From NCBI GenBank assembly GCA_047967505.1, contig CM106539.1: 64,000 bases of DNA; one strand, written 5' to 3'. The notes beneath the pieces were generated by a model, which was given only the letters and a program-made list of their open reading frames with translations, was not told the origin of the DNA and did no database searches. This stretch comes from Dipteris shenzhenensis. Its lineage: Eukaryota; Polypodiophyta; Polypodiopsida; Gleicheniales. Positions 41,639 through 52,970 of the stretch are shown piece by piece; the first letter of the stretch is position 1; each line of letters starts with the position of its first letter. The translations under genes were made by a program, and so were the position numbers.

Positions 41639-42385
41639 CCCTAAGCTCTGAGGCTGAAATCTCTTTGAACCTTGGGTTGGTGCCACAACCCTCTTGCTAG
41701 TATCGACACCCTGTCCTTTTTCCGCCATATTGTGAAGGAGGTCTCCCCTTAATAGTTCAACCATGGAAGCTGAATGCATCAAATCTTGAAGCTTTGTCTT
41801 CTTTGAATCAATGCTTACTTGAGTTCATATGTTGGGAAGCAATCCCGCTTGATACTTCAGAAGCTTTGTCTTTTCTGAAATTTCTTTGAAGGGTGTGATA
41901 TGAAGATAAGTTATCCAAAACTTTTTATTATATTTCTCAATTGTGTCAGAGGCTTCCATGCACACACTTTCCCAAGGTGTATGAACATCATCAAAGAAAT
42001 TCTTGGGCAAAAACTCCTCATAAAACTACTTCTTAAAGTCTTTCCATGTCTTTGGAGCCTCTTCTGCAACTACAAGAGCTCCCCACCAAGCACTGGCACT
42101 GTTTGTCAGGTGAAGACTTACAATCTTTAACTTGTACTTCTCGCGATAGTGTCGTCTTGTTTTGAAGGCTCTATCAAATTGACGAATCAACTACAAAGCA
42201 TTTTGAGTGGCTCCATACTTTCCATTAAAAGTAGTGAGCTTGACCGGCTTACCACCTTTCTTGAAGTCTCTGCTTCTAGATCTCCTTCTGCAATTATAAC
42301 GAGAGCATCCCCGGGATATAAAAGAAGATGAGGAAGAGGAAGAAGAATAAGAAGAAGAACAAGAAATCCTGTGCTCCGAAACCAT
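41639..42385 (-). pseudogene. gag: Ty3-C gag N-terminal part
   Basis: ATG at 42385 begins a Ser- and Arg-rich start (SSSYSSSSSSSS, CRRRSRSRDFKK). Capsid pieces follow: FDRAFKTRRHYREKYK, LTNSASAWWGALV, FLPKNFFDDVHTPWES, then KYNKKFWITYLHITPF. Several stops break the frame. The C-terminal gag and zinc knuckle are on the other side of TRG at 38900-39025. Confidence 0.72.
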
Positions 42386-42604
42386 GATGTGGGAGATGGA
42401 GAATTGAACCCACCAAATTGACTTGATTGGGCCTAAAGCAATGAACTACAAAGCCGCTACTCCTTTCAAGGAGGTAAACACTTATGGGTGAAGATGGGAG
42501 CTGACTCGATGCACAATGAAGTATGGGTGGGTGTGGCTCTTGGTTGTATGATTCAACCACTAGTCTAGGGTATGGACGAAAAATAATAATAATATAATAC
42601 ACCA

Positions 42605-42865
42605 ATTCTATTCTTGCATCTCCAAGGCATCTATAGGCCCACTGAATATGCACGAATTTGCAAACCTGCTGAATATGCATGAATATGTGAACTCTATTTG
42701 AACATGTGAATAATTTTTCTGGCATTTGCAAGGCATCTACATGCCCGCTGAATATGTGCGAATTTGCAAACCTGTTGAATATGTGTGAATATGTGAACTC
42801 TTTTTGAATATGTGAACTTTGTTCCTGGGTCTGCAAGGAATCATTAGGCCCACTGAATACCATTG
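42605..42865 (-). repeat. Tandem repeats in Ty3-C leader
   Basis: Two full units of about 110 bp and a partial third. Units contain GCAAGGCATCTA, CTGAATATGNNCGAATTTGCAAACCTG and AATATGTGAACTCT. Between gag and the primer site. Confidence 0.8.
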
Positions 42866-42960
42866 CCCTATGAATTCCTTTACCAAGGTCTCACAATATG
42901 CGCATGTCAGACCTCTTTACCAAGGCATGTGAACCATTGTTACAAAGAAAAGTAGCAATA

Positions 42961-42976
42961 CCACACTCTCATACCA
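42961..42976 (-). promoter_or_regulatory. Ty3-C primer-binding site
   Basis: On the minus strand TGGTATGAGAGTGTGG, one base from the LTR end, close to the tRNA-Met site TGGTATCAGAGC with two changes. Confidence 0.65.
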
Positions 42977-42977
42977 C

Positions 42978-43086
42978 TGTAACCCAAACCGGATGAAATC
43001 ACAATTCACTTTGGCCTCATAGGTCAATTAGCAATCAACATAGGACTCTTCTAAAGCAAATCACAGTTCTAGGGCAAGATGCCTGG
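42978..43086 (-). repeat. Ty3-C 5' LTR, truncated by Ty3-A2
   Basis: 109 bp matching 34634-34745. The match ends where the Ty3-A2 LTR (TGTTATTGCATAACC) begins. The rest of this LTR is not seen on the far side of the nest. Confidence 0.78.
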
Positions 43087-43172
43087 TGTTATTGCATAAC
43101 CATGCGGGTTAGCAGCAATGACTATGAGGGGTGTATGTGGGTAGGTTAGCCGCAACAGTTGGCGGTTTAGTC
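43087..43172 (+). repeat. Ty3-A2 5' LTR, left part
   Basis: Matches the first 85 bp of the Ty3-A LTRs (TGTTATTGCATAACCATGCGGG). It is cut by Copia-1 and resumes at 56043 with CTCCAAGCGGTTTGAG. Confidence 0.82.
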
Positions 43173-43881
43173 TGTAAGAAAACAATACAACGTCTGTGCT
43201 CAACAGATAATAGGATCTCGTATGCAAGACAGAAAAACAGATATGGAGAATCAAAATTTTGATTACTATAGAACTGACACAATATATGGCGCCGCCTCCC
43301 AGCCATGCGCTCCTATGAAAGAAGCTTCGATGGCGTGCTGGAAACAGTAGAAGACGGAGGCTAGATGCTAAGGAATCAGGGTTGCTATAGCCAGTTAATA
43401 AAATGGGCTTCACGGGCTTGCTCTTATATAGCCACTAGTCGTAGTCGGTTAGACCCAATTGGGTGACCGACCCAGTCTGCCTAAAACGATCAACTGGGAG
43501 GCCACCGACCACACGATAGAACCGGTGCGCAAAATAGAGAAAGTAACCTACAATCTCCGTTCAGCCCCATCCGAGATCATCTGAGGCTCCAAATGAGCCC
43601 CGTAACCTGAGAGTGGGCTACTCCGAGAAATGCTCCATCTAGCCTCAGTGCGGTTAGTCATGGGATGCCTTCCCGCACTTGCATGTAGCCTAGTTGGTGA
43701 TGTGCCAACTCTATCTAAAGCCGTCCAGCCATCAGGCCACACATGGCCCCATCTAGTGTCCAAACCAGGACCTATCGGATAACCGAGCTACTCAAATGCC
43801 TTCTCCTCATATGGGGGGCTTACAAGTAGAGTTAGCTGGTTCTCGCGTAGTTTCACGAGAGTGGAGCATTGATATCTAACA
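43173..43881 (-). repeat. Copia-1 3' LTR
   Basis: Starts TGTAAGAAAACAATACAACG and ends GATATCTAACA on the + strand. It matches 55320-56037 with scattered changes and small indels. Confidence 0.9.
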
Positions 43882-43890
43882 CCCCCCCTC
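43882..43890 (-). promoter_or_regulatory. Copia-1 polypurine tract
   Basis: GAGGGGGGG on the minus strand directly before the LTR start TGTTAGATATC. Confidence 0.8.
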
Positions 43891-43935
43891 AATGTCCACC
43901 TGCAAGTGAACTTACTTTTTCAGCCCAATGCTAAG

Positions 43936-45474
43936 TCAATGAAGATGCCTCTCCAGCAAGTCTCTTCCAAGAGCCTTCGTGAAGATGTCTGCAGCATTCT
44001 CTGTAGTCAGACAATACACCAAGTCAACCTCTCCATCCATGATGAGCTCGCGTACAAAGTGATATTGAATCTCAATGTGTTTTGTGTGAGCGTGGAACAC
44101 AGGGTTCTTTGCAATCGCCATGCAACTCTGATTGTCACATGATAACTGCGTAGGCTTGTTCTGCACTGCACCCATGTCCCCTAAAATCCTCCTCAACCAC
44201 ACTGCCTCACAAGAAGCAAAGCATGCTGATTTGTACTCGGCCTCAGTAGAAGAAAGAGCAACTGTGGGTTGCTTCTTGCTGACCCATGACATAGCTCCAA
44301 ATCCAAGTGAGAAACAATAACCTGTCACTGATCTCTTGCTATCCATGTCTCTTGCCCAATCCGAGTCATAGAATCTGGCAAGATGTTGCCCTTGGTATAG
44401 GTGATGCCATAATCAAGTGTGCCTTTGATGTATTTTAGCACCCGCATCCCTGCCCTCCAATGGTTCTCCTGGGGCTTATTGGAAAACCTGCTTAGTACAC
44501 CAGTCGCAAAGCTGATGTCCGGCCGCGTGTTGCACAAGTAAATCAAGCTGCCCACAAGCCTTTTGTACTTTTCTTCGTCCACCAGTGGTGATGAATCCTC
44601 GTTTGAGAGCTTCACGTCAACCTCCATAGGGGTACCAACTGTCTTGCACTTAGCCATGCCAAATGCCTTCAGTATCTCTCCAGCATACTTCAGTTGTGAA
44701 ATGAAGATCTGTTTCGGCTCTTGCCAAACTTCAATCCCCAAACAGAAATGCATCAGGCCGAGGTCTATCATTTCAAACTCTCTTCCTAGCAAATGCTTTG
44801 TCTGTGAGATCTTCTCTTCATGGTTCCCTATTATGACAAGGTTGTCCACATAAAGGACCACGATCATACACTTGCCTCCTTCTCTGAAGATATACAAATT
44901 TGCATCGGATGGGCTCCTCTTGAACCCGTTTTGCAAAAAGTAGGCATCAATTCACTGGTACCATGCTCGTGGGGCCTGTTTCAGCCCATAAAGTGCCTTC
45001 TTCAGTTTACAAACTTTACCTTCGGAACCGGGTATCTCAAAACCTGTGGTTGTTCCACGTATACCTCCTCCTTGAGATCTCCATTCAAAAAGGCAGATTT
45101 TACATCCATCTAAAACAGGGCCAACTTCCCTGGGTAGCTAAAGCCAAAACACTACGAATTGTGGCTAGTCGAGCTATGGGAGCAAAAGTATCTTGATAAT
45201 CAAAACCATGTACCTGTGCGAATCCTTTTGCCACGAGCCGAGCCTTGTACTTATCCAACATGCCGTCGGACTTGTACTTGGTCTTGTACACCCACTTGGT
45301 GCCGATTACCTTGCATTTTGGTGGTCGATCCACAAGGTCCCAAGTGTTGTTCTTCATTATAGAGCCATACTCTGACTGCATAGCCTCCATCCACCTATCA
45401 TCACCCTGTGCCTCTTCAAGACACTTGGGTTCTTCAGCACGGATCACCTCTGTCATCAAAGCATAGTTGACCAA
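43936..45474 (-). pseudogene. Copia-1 reverse transcriptase and RNase H, decayed
   Basis: The RT start, 45474-45100, gives KNNTWDLVDRPPK, GTKWVYKTKYKSDG and ARLVAKGFAQVHGFDY. A shifted segment between 45100 and 44937 includes [13 protein letters not shown]. 44936-44325 gives MQNGFKRSPSDANLYI and the catalytic box as YVDN, not YVDD, which should abolish polymerase activity. RNase H follows (DSKRSVTGYCFSLG, SSTEAEYKSACFA, CDNQSCMAIAKN, HIEIQYHF). Stops lie near 44347. Confidence 0.85.
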
Positions 45475-45753
45475 GTGTTCCTATGCCCTTCTTTGCTCCT
45501 CTAATCTCTTGGACCGGCAGTGTTTAGATGGTTTCTCCTCAATGGCTAGAGGTTCTCTGCCATCCAAAAGCTACTTTACCCACTTCGGGAATGGCCGTTA
45601 CCGTTGTGGTTCTGCATGCTCTTCTTCCTCTTCTTTATCTTGAATCCTCCCAAGCACCGTTGGGGGAGTTCGTTCTGCTATTGGTGGTTGTACTAGATGG
45701 ATATCCTGGTCCTGGTTGTCTGGGAAGGAAGCATCCTCCTCCAATTGATGTGG

Positions 45754-46458
45754 CTATTCTAAGAAGACCACATCGTGACTTACAATTACCTTCTTGGTAA
45801 CAGGGTTATAGAGACGGTAACCCTTCGCCTCTTCACTGTAGCCCAAGAAAATACACTTCCGGCTCTTCGGTTCCCATTTGGTCCTGTTAGCATTAGGGAC
45901 ATGCACAAAATAGTCACATCCAAAAACTTTGAAATATGCAGCTGAAGGTTTCTTATCAGAAAAGGCCTGCAGTGGAGTCATTCCATTCATAGCCTTTGTG
46001 TAGCTACGATTCAGAATGTAAACTGCCGTGTTACATGCTTCAGCCCAGAAAGTCTTTGGCAAATCTTTCCCTTTCATCATACTCCTGCCCATTTCGCAGA
46101 TGACGCGCATCTTGCGCTCTGCTACTCCATTTTGCTGTGATGTATGTGGCGGGGGTTTCTGCCTCTTGATCCCGTGACTTTTGCAGTAACTCTCGAATTC
46201 AGTTGATGTGAACTCTCCACCTCTGTCTGATCTCAGCTTCTTCACCTTCCTCCCCGATTCTTTCTCGACCATTACATGCCATTCCTTGAACTTAATAAAA
46301 GCCTCGTCTTTAGTCTTCAGGAAGTATATCCATATCCTTCTACTGTAGTCGTCGATCAGCATCATGAAGTAGTAGGAACCACCCAAAGCTTCTGTCTCCA
46401 TCTTTCCACAAAGGTCCGTGTGAATGAGCTCTAGAGGAGCCTTTGCCCAGCTGGCCTC
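45754..46458 (-). pseudogene. Copia-1 integrase core
   Basis: The minus frame has FMMLIDDYSRRIWIYFLK with a catalytic Asp, KLRSDRGGEFTSTEF with the next Asp, and TSQQNGVAERKM with the Glu. The GKG-like end is KCIFLGYSEEAKGYRLYNP. The open frame extends to the Copia-2 insertion at 46458; the zinc-binding N-terminal part is at 53810-53960. Confidence 0.85.
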
Positions 46459-46715
46459 TGTTGAGAATTCATGCTCAACATCATGTGATCATGTGTGCAT
46501 AGCACCATCACGTGATCATATGTGCGTAGTACTAACCTTATAGAGTGCTATAAAGGAAAGGGTTAGATCCCCTAACCCTAACCCTAAAAAGGTTTTTATA
46601 TATTCTATTTTTTCAACTAAATCTAGTGTACAGTTAGTCATTTGTGGTGTGCTCTCTAGCTGTGCCCTCTCTCCTCATCTCCACTCTTCTCCTCTCCCTT
46701 CTTCATATTTTGTCA
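46459..46715 (+). repeat. Copia-2 5' LTR
   Basis: TGTTGAGAATTCATGCTC to TTTTGTCA. U3 has two similar 27-bp units with CATGTGATCATGTGTGC and CACGTGATCATATGTGC; the second has a G-box CACGTG. A TATATA box lies at 46597-46602. A CCCTAACCCTAACCCTAA run lies just before it. Confidence 0.92.
46597..46602 (+). promoter_or_regulatory. TATA box of Copia-2 LTR
   Basis: TATATA in TTTTTATATATTC, kept in the 3' LTR at about 53690. It follows the telomere-like CCCTAA run by about 15 bp. Confidence 0.5.
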
Positions 46716-46728
46716 TGGTATCAGAGCC
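46716..46728 (+). promoter_or_regulatory. Copia-2 primer-binding site
   Basis: TGGTATCAGAGCC, the exact plant initiator tRNA-Met site, directly at the LTR end. Confidence 0.95.
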
Positions 46729-49195
46729 TCCCTTGCCTTCCGCTGAGGCATTGCGATTCTTGAGAGTGTGAGAGAGATTGTGAGATTGAGAGGTTTCTAT
46801 CTTTCATTCCGTTGATGAAAGATTTCCGTTCATTGGAAGAGTTTTCAGTCCATTTCCTTCATTTCCATTCTTTGAGAGTTCTCATTCCGTTATGAGATAT
46901 ATTCCTTGAGAGATTTCATTTCTTCTTGTGATAGTTTACTCTTTAGGGAGAGAGAGAGATTCAGATTGTGTGGAGTTAAGAGAGTTTCATATCTGCTGAA
47001 AAAGAAAATTTGAATGTGTTCATTTTGAGAGAAAGACAGAGGTCTATCACCTACAAAGTAAGGAAACGAAGCTCTCCTTGAGAGCTCAAGTGCTTGACGA
47101 TCGGCTCCTTTAGAAGCATCTATGACCAAGCAAAGCCTACTCCAAGCTTTAAGGCCGCCTGCGACATCTGCGACAAGCTCGTCCATCAAACAGGAGCTCC
47201 TACAGCAAATCGACATCCTCTTCATGCCTCTATTGACAATCTACTGCAAAGGCCACATTACGACCTGCAGCTCTAGTGAAGGTCCTCCCCAATGACAATG
47301 CTCCACATGCGACTCTACGCCAAACCTCACAGCCTAGTAGACCGAAGACTTCGGCCTTGAGGTAGCTCCAGAGCGCCTTTCGTTCTAGTAGGAGCATTCA
47401 CCTGCAAAGTCTCTTGGATGCAAAGGCTCCAAGAGCGCATAGCCTCCAACTATGAGCCAAAGCTCCACCGGCTGCACAACTCTCAACGTAGGCTTTACAG
47501 AGTGCCGCCAAGCTACATACGTGACCACAAAAGTCCAGTCCAGCATTCTTCGTGACTCGCATGCAACCACAACACTGTAAATGATTAATAGATCCCTCTG
47601 AATGAGCCCCCGTAGCCATTAGTCGGCCACGCTTCGCCCACGAGCTGCGCTAGTCTTGGCAACAATGCCTCCATCTGAAAGGAGCTCCTTCAACACAGCT
47701 CCTGTGCACTAGCCGCTCTACAATGATCTCCTTCATAGATGCGGCTCAGCAAGACTCCTGCACACAGTGACGGGTAGCTTCCATCGCGACTCCTTCAACG
47801 ACGGCTCTAGCTTCGATGCATCTCCCCTTGCGATTGATAGCAGCTCTCCTCCAAACGGCCAATGACAGAGAAGATGACGGAATCTTAAAAGATTCTGTTA
47901 GCACCTTAAAGATTTCGGCTAACCACGTAGCGACACGTGGCCAGGTCTTATCCTCAAGGTCACCACACCCCAGGGCTTGGTCAAGGAGACCAGCCACATG
48001 GCAGACCTTATCTGCCACATCACCAATGCTACCTCAGTAAGACACATCATCACCGACACTGACACATCAGTAGTCCACATCACAGACTGCCATGTCATTT
48101 CCCTCGCTTAGCGTGCCACATCAGCTAACACATCATCAATGCCATGTCAACTACCACATCAACTTACGCACGTCATCCTACCATGTCATCATGCCACATC
48201 ATCAAGCCACATCATCACTGCCACATCACCTCTGCCACCTCAACAGTGCCATCTCAGTAGTCCAGTCAGCACTAACCTCTACAGGCACACACAGTGCTTC
48301 ACAGTCACTTCATGTGACCAGTCCTGCCATCTCAACACAGGCTTCACAGGCACACCTCTTGCTAAGCACAGTGCCACATCATCACTACATGTGACTCACA
48401 GTGACACATCATCATTGAGCACCATTTGCAATCCTTTTGCCCCTCCACATAGATCAAGTCGTATCTCTTGATCCAGAAAGAATTTGAGGGTGCTCCAAAA
48501 AGGAAAGTCGCTCGTTTTTTTGTGCTCTACGTGCTCGTGACATCACATGCACATTTTGGTGCAAGTTACACTCACATTTGGGCCTCGTCTCGACAAAACC
48601 ACTTCCTTCACACACATTTGCCTCTACATCGATGCATCTGACCCAGCACTTAAAAAGAACAAAAGAAAAGGAATGATTTTTTGTTCTTTCATCGATCGAC
48701 GATTGGTTTACATCTAGATCAGAGTAGCCTAGATCGCCATAGAGGGGACGCTTTGAATTTTCCCAAGTTGCCAATCTAAGCCATGCCCGAAATTCCCGAC
48801 TAGTACCTACTCGGAGTCAGTCCATACGCTTACATATGGTTTCACATCATTACATTACCTGAAACCTTACGTTCATCAGTTCAGTGAGCAGACTTCAGAG
48901 TTCAGAGGCATTGTAGATTGATTCAATGGGAAGATAGCATTTGATTACACCACACATGCCACCATTGTAAAGCCTATTCGGCTATCTCACGGCATCGTGC
49001 ACATCATTTTAGCCTTGTAAAGCCTCTTGGCTATTCCAGGCATCATTGCCACAAGCCTTGTAATATAGATCAAATTTTATATACTATAGTTCTATCTTCA
49101 CCAACGGTTCAAAGATTTCACTTGGCATATTCAGTGTATTTGCAGTTGATTCATGCAGAGATTTTCACAACACTTTTGAGTACATTTCTTGCACC
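46729..49195 (+). other. Copia-2 leader, 2.5 kb, no supported gene
   Basis: Very long for a copia element. The first 300 bp is rich in TTGAGAG and TTCATT. 47040-48000 is more GC-rich, with recurrent AGCTCCTT/GGAGCTCC and GCTCCTGTGCAC phrases. 48000-48420 is a degenerate array of CCACATCA. No open frame has recognisable domains. It may hold captured host sequence. Confidence 0.6.
48000..48420 (+). repeat. Degenerate CCACATCA array
   Basis: Around 15 variants of CCACATCA or CACATCATCAC at short irregular spacing, such as GCCACATCATCAAGCC and CTGCCACATCACC. The frame across it encodes only His/Ser/Pro-rich repeats. Confidence 0.75.
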
Positions 49196-50716
49196 ATGTC
49201 GACTAGTAATGTCAATCTAGAGGCATTTGCTAAGTTATACAACTCCAATTATGGTACATGGAAATACCGAATGGAGACCATTCTTGTGCTTCCGGACAAA
49301 TGGGAGTATGTCAATGGGTCTACACCTAGACCATTGGACAATCCAGCCACCAGTAGCTCTACTCCATCTGTTGTCACAGCACCAGCAATGAAATCTACAT
49401 CGGGATCTACATCTATACAAACAGTTTCCGCACCAGTAGCAGATCCTGCCATTGCCCGAGCTCAAGCAAAATGGGATAAGAAAGACAAGTATGCCTATCA
49501 CCTGATCAAGCAGAATGTGCAAGATGTCATGCTAGGACAACTCAACACAGTCAAGACATCAAAAGAATCATGGGATATGTTTGCAGCTCTCTATGAGTCC
49601 AAGAACACATCTAGGATTCTCACACTGAGAAACCAGATCAACCAGAGTTTTCGCAACAGCAGTGAAACCGGTCATGCTTATGTACTCCACATAAAAGACT
49701 ACAACAATCAACTTGCAGCAGTAGGAGAGAATATGAACCCCGCAGAAATGGTTCAAGTAATCCTGAATGGGCTAGGAGAGGGATACGAGAATCTAGTCTA
49801 GAGTATTGCCATCTAACGGCAAATTCCAACACTAGAAGAACTTCAGTCAGTTCTACTTGGTGAACAACTCAATACTCAGGCAATTCAAGCACGTAAAGGT
49901 CATTCTAATGATCAGGCATTCACAGCTTCAAATAGAAGTAGAGGCAAAGGCAGAAGTAGAGGTAGATCATATTAGAAAAGTAGTCATCATCATCAGCAAC
50001 AAAATCAAAGTCAGAGTCAGCATCAGCAGCAGCATCATCCTCAGCAACATCAAAATCAGTAAAGAGGAAATCATTCCAATTGAGGAAGATTTCAAGGACA
50101 AGGGAATGCATCCACCAATGTGTCAAACATTCAATGTAACTACTGTCACAAGTTTGGACACTATGAAAGAGATTGCCGCAAGAAGCAGTACGACCAAGGT
50201 GCTCAATCCAGCAGTAATCGAGGGAATTCTCGAGGCAGAGGAACTCATCATGGTGGACATTCTAGTCACAGTCATTTTGCAAATGAACATGGAAATATGT
50301 TTCTTGCTATCGAGGAATTGCATTAGACTGATACAATTCACCTAGACACTGATTTCAATCCCAAAGAGGATTTCAGCTATCAAGTCGTCCAAGTGGAATA
50401 GTATCCTTGGTACATCGACAACGGTGCATCATCTCATATGACCAATCATCAAGAATGGTTCACAGAGATGAAACCATTAGAAGGACAGAAAAATGTCATC
50501 TACACAATAGATAATACACCAAATCCAATTCAAGGGATAGGTGTTATCCCTATGAACAATTTCACTGGTACAAAAGGATTAGTCAAAGATGTGCTCTATG
50601 TTCTGAAGCTCAACAAGAACCTTTTGTCAGTAGGTCAAATGATGGAACACAATTACAAAGTCATCTTCGACGGTGATGAATGCACTATCAGAGACAAATC
50701 CAAAGATGTCAGCTAA
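49196..50716 (+). pseudogene. gag: Copia-2 gag and protease, nonsense-broken
   Basis: ATG 49196, one frame to 50716. Gag core: FAKLYNSNYGTWKYRME, LPDKWEYVNGS, KESWDMFAALYESKN, VQVILNGLGEGYENL. A Gln/His-rich stretch follows, then zinc knuckle CNYCHKFGHYERDC. Protease has YIDNGASSHMTN (DNG for the usual DSG) and KDVLYVLKLNKNLLSVG. Stops include TAG at 49799, a TAA near 50060 and TAG near 50399, mostly one change from Gln. Confidence 0.85.
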
Positions 50717-51590
50717 TAGCAAAAGGTGTCAAAGAAGGACACTTATACAAAATGCTAGCTACAGTACCAGATAAGCATGCCATGTCAGTTCAATCGTAAC
50801 AGATGCCACTATCTGCAAAATGGCACAAGAGATATGGTCATGTCAACTTCAAGTACTTGGTAGATCTTAGGAATCAGAATATGGCAATTGGGATTCCGAA
50901 GCTATAGTTTCTTGGAAAAGTTTGTGAAGCATGCTGCTTCGGCAAACAAAACCGAACCAACTTTGTCAGAAGTACCTCTCATGCAGGAGGTATTCTTGAT
51001 TTGATTCACACAGATGTATGGAGTTATGCCCAAACCCGTAGCATCAATGGCTCACTTTACTACTTGACCTTCATCGATGACTACAGCAGATATTGTTGGG
51101 TCTACTTTCTAAAAGAGAAATCTCAAGTGTTTTCCAAATTTCAAGAATTCAAAGCCATGGTAGAAAACCAGATAGGCAGAAAGATTAAGGTCATGAGATC
51201 AGACAGAGGAGGTGAATACATGTCTTCAGCATTCATGAACTTTTGCAAAAATCATGGCATTCGAAGACAATTCACATGTGACAATACTCCTCAGTAGAAT
51301 GCAATAGCTGAAAGGAAGAATGGGACTTTAGCAAATAGTGCTAGAGCAATGCTTAGTGAAAAGCATCTTCCGAATCAGTATTGGGCAGAAGCAATAGCTA
51401 CAGCAAACTACTTGCTTAATCAGCTTCCTATCGAACCGATACAAGGTATGACTCCTTATGAAGCATTCATTGGACACAAGCCACGCATTGGCATCTCCGC
51501 ATATTTGGTTGCATAGCATATGCTCACCTACATGATGATCATCGCAGGAAATTGGATGTGAAGTCACACAAATGCATCATGGTTGGCTAA
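50717..51590 (+). pseudogene. Copia-2 integrase, decayed
   Basis: Zinc-binding region WHKRYGHVNF and CEACCFGKQ. Core: LIHTDVWSY, TFIDDYSRYCWVYFLK, VMRSDRGGEYMSS; NAIAERKNGTL with the catalytic Glu lies after a TAG (Q to stop). The end has PYEAFIGHKP. One frameshift separates it from gag-protease and another from RT. Confidence 0.85.
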
Positions 51591-51614
51591 AGTGAAGAAA
51601 GCAAAGCATACAAA

Positions 51615-52970
51615 TTGTATGATCCCATCAACCACAAATTCATTATCTCCAGAGATGTAATCTTTGATGAGGAATCAGAATGGAAAACCTTACCTACACA
51701 GGAGATAGACGCATCGACTTCACAGCCATCTATAGAACAGGTTGATGAAGAAGAGCAAGAATTGCCAGCAACACCCCAAGCAGAGCCACAACAGCTCAGA
51801 CGGTCTACTAGGGAAAGCAAACCACCAGCCAGATTGACATATGCTCAGAAAGGCAAAGCAATTCAGGTGGAAACCACCAACTATGCTCTTATGACTACCA
51901 TCATGGCTACAGAAGAGCCAATGTACTTCGAAGATGTAGTAGACAAGCCAGAATGGCAAACTGCTATGAATGAAGAAATAGATGCTTTGTATAAAAATAA
52001 CACTTGGGAATTATGCGACCTTCCACTAGGAAAGAAGGCCATAGCCAACAAATGGATATACAAAGTGAAGTACAATCCATATGGTAGTATTCAAAGATAC
52101 AAAGCCAAATTAGTTGCAAAAGGATTTGCCCAACAATATGGTCAAGACTATGATGAGACTTATGCTCCAGTAGCAAAGATGGATTCCATACGGTTCTTGA
52201 TATCACTAGCAACACTCAGCAAATGGAATGTGTATCAGCTCCATGTCAAGAATGCATTTCTCAATGGTTATCTAGATGAGGAAGTCTACATGCAACAACC
52301 AGCCGGTTATGTTGAACCAGGAAAGGAGAAAAAGGTTTTCCATCTCAAGAAAAGTCTCTACGGCTTAAAACAAGCACCCAGAAGTTGGTACAGCAGAATT
52401 GACAAGTATTTTGCTAATCTGGGATACATGAAATCCAATGCAGATCATACTCTCTACTACAAAGTTTAAGGGGAAGACATTGCTATTGCACTTTTGTACG
52501 TAGATGATCTGATTGTGACAGGAAGCAAGGATAGCTTCATCAAAAAATTGAAACAAGATTTATCTGTAGAGTTCGACATGAAAGATCTTGGACTTATGCA
52601 CTATTGTCTTGGAATTGAGTTCTGGAGAGATTCAGATAGCACATTCATGAGTCAGCTCAAGTATGTTGACAGTCTCCTGAAGAAGGTTCATATGGCAGAT
52701 TGCAAGATTGCAGCCACTCCCATGGAACAGAGTTTGAAACTTACTAAAGATTCAGAAAAGCCTATAGTCAATGACAGATACTACAGGCAGCTCATTGGAT
52801 CTCTGATATATCTGACAATCACACGGCCAGATATTTGTTATGCAGTAAGCTCACTAGCACAGTTTATGGCAAATCCAAAACAGTCTCACTGGAATGCAGC
52901 CAAAAGAATCTTGAGATACATAAGAGGTACAAGACAGTTTGGGATAGAATACAGAGGAAGTCATCCATAG
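51615..52970 (+). pseudogene. Copia-2 reverse transcriptase
   Basis: NNTWELCDLPLGKKAIANKW, ARRAY-like [55 protein letters not shown], then after a TAA (52467-52469) the catalytic ALLYVDDLIVTG and DLGLMHYCLGIEF. YVDD is intact. The same frame continues through both parts. Confidence 0.9.

Larger units (their letters stand above)
34634..43086 (-). mobile_element. Ty3-C: chromovirus-type Ty3/gypsy element, decayed, interrupted by TRG
   Basis: Read on the minus strand. A 3' LTR (34634-35481) is next to a polypurine tract, then come integrase with chromodomain, RNase H, RT, protease and gag, then a leader with tandem repeats, a tRNA-Met-type primer site and the first 109 bp of the 5' LTR (42978-43086). 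The 5' LTR is cut there by the Ty3-A2 insertion. The gag region is split by a 2.6-kb gag-only element. Numerous stops and frameshifts make it dead. The chromodomain places it among plant chromoviruses. Confidence 0.85.

Noticed and set aside
42390-42470. Possible tRNA/SINE B box (minus strand GGGTTCAATTCTCC) before Ty3-C gag
   Set aside because: No convincing A box at the right distance.
46560-46590. CCCTAACCCTAACCCTAA as an interstitial telomere
   Set aside because: Only about three units and present in both LTRs of Copia-2, so part of its promoter region.
46716-46728. Primer-site matches to tRNA-Met as tRNA genes
   Set aside because: Only 13 bases of complement at LTR edges; no cloverleaf around them here or at 39302 and 55307.
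47385-48471. Several open frames in the Copia-2 leader as captured genes
   Set aside because: No domain, biased composition, and the last group follows the CCACATCA array.
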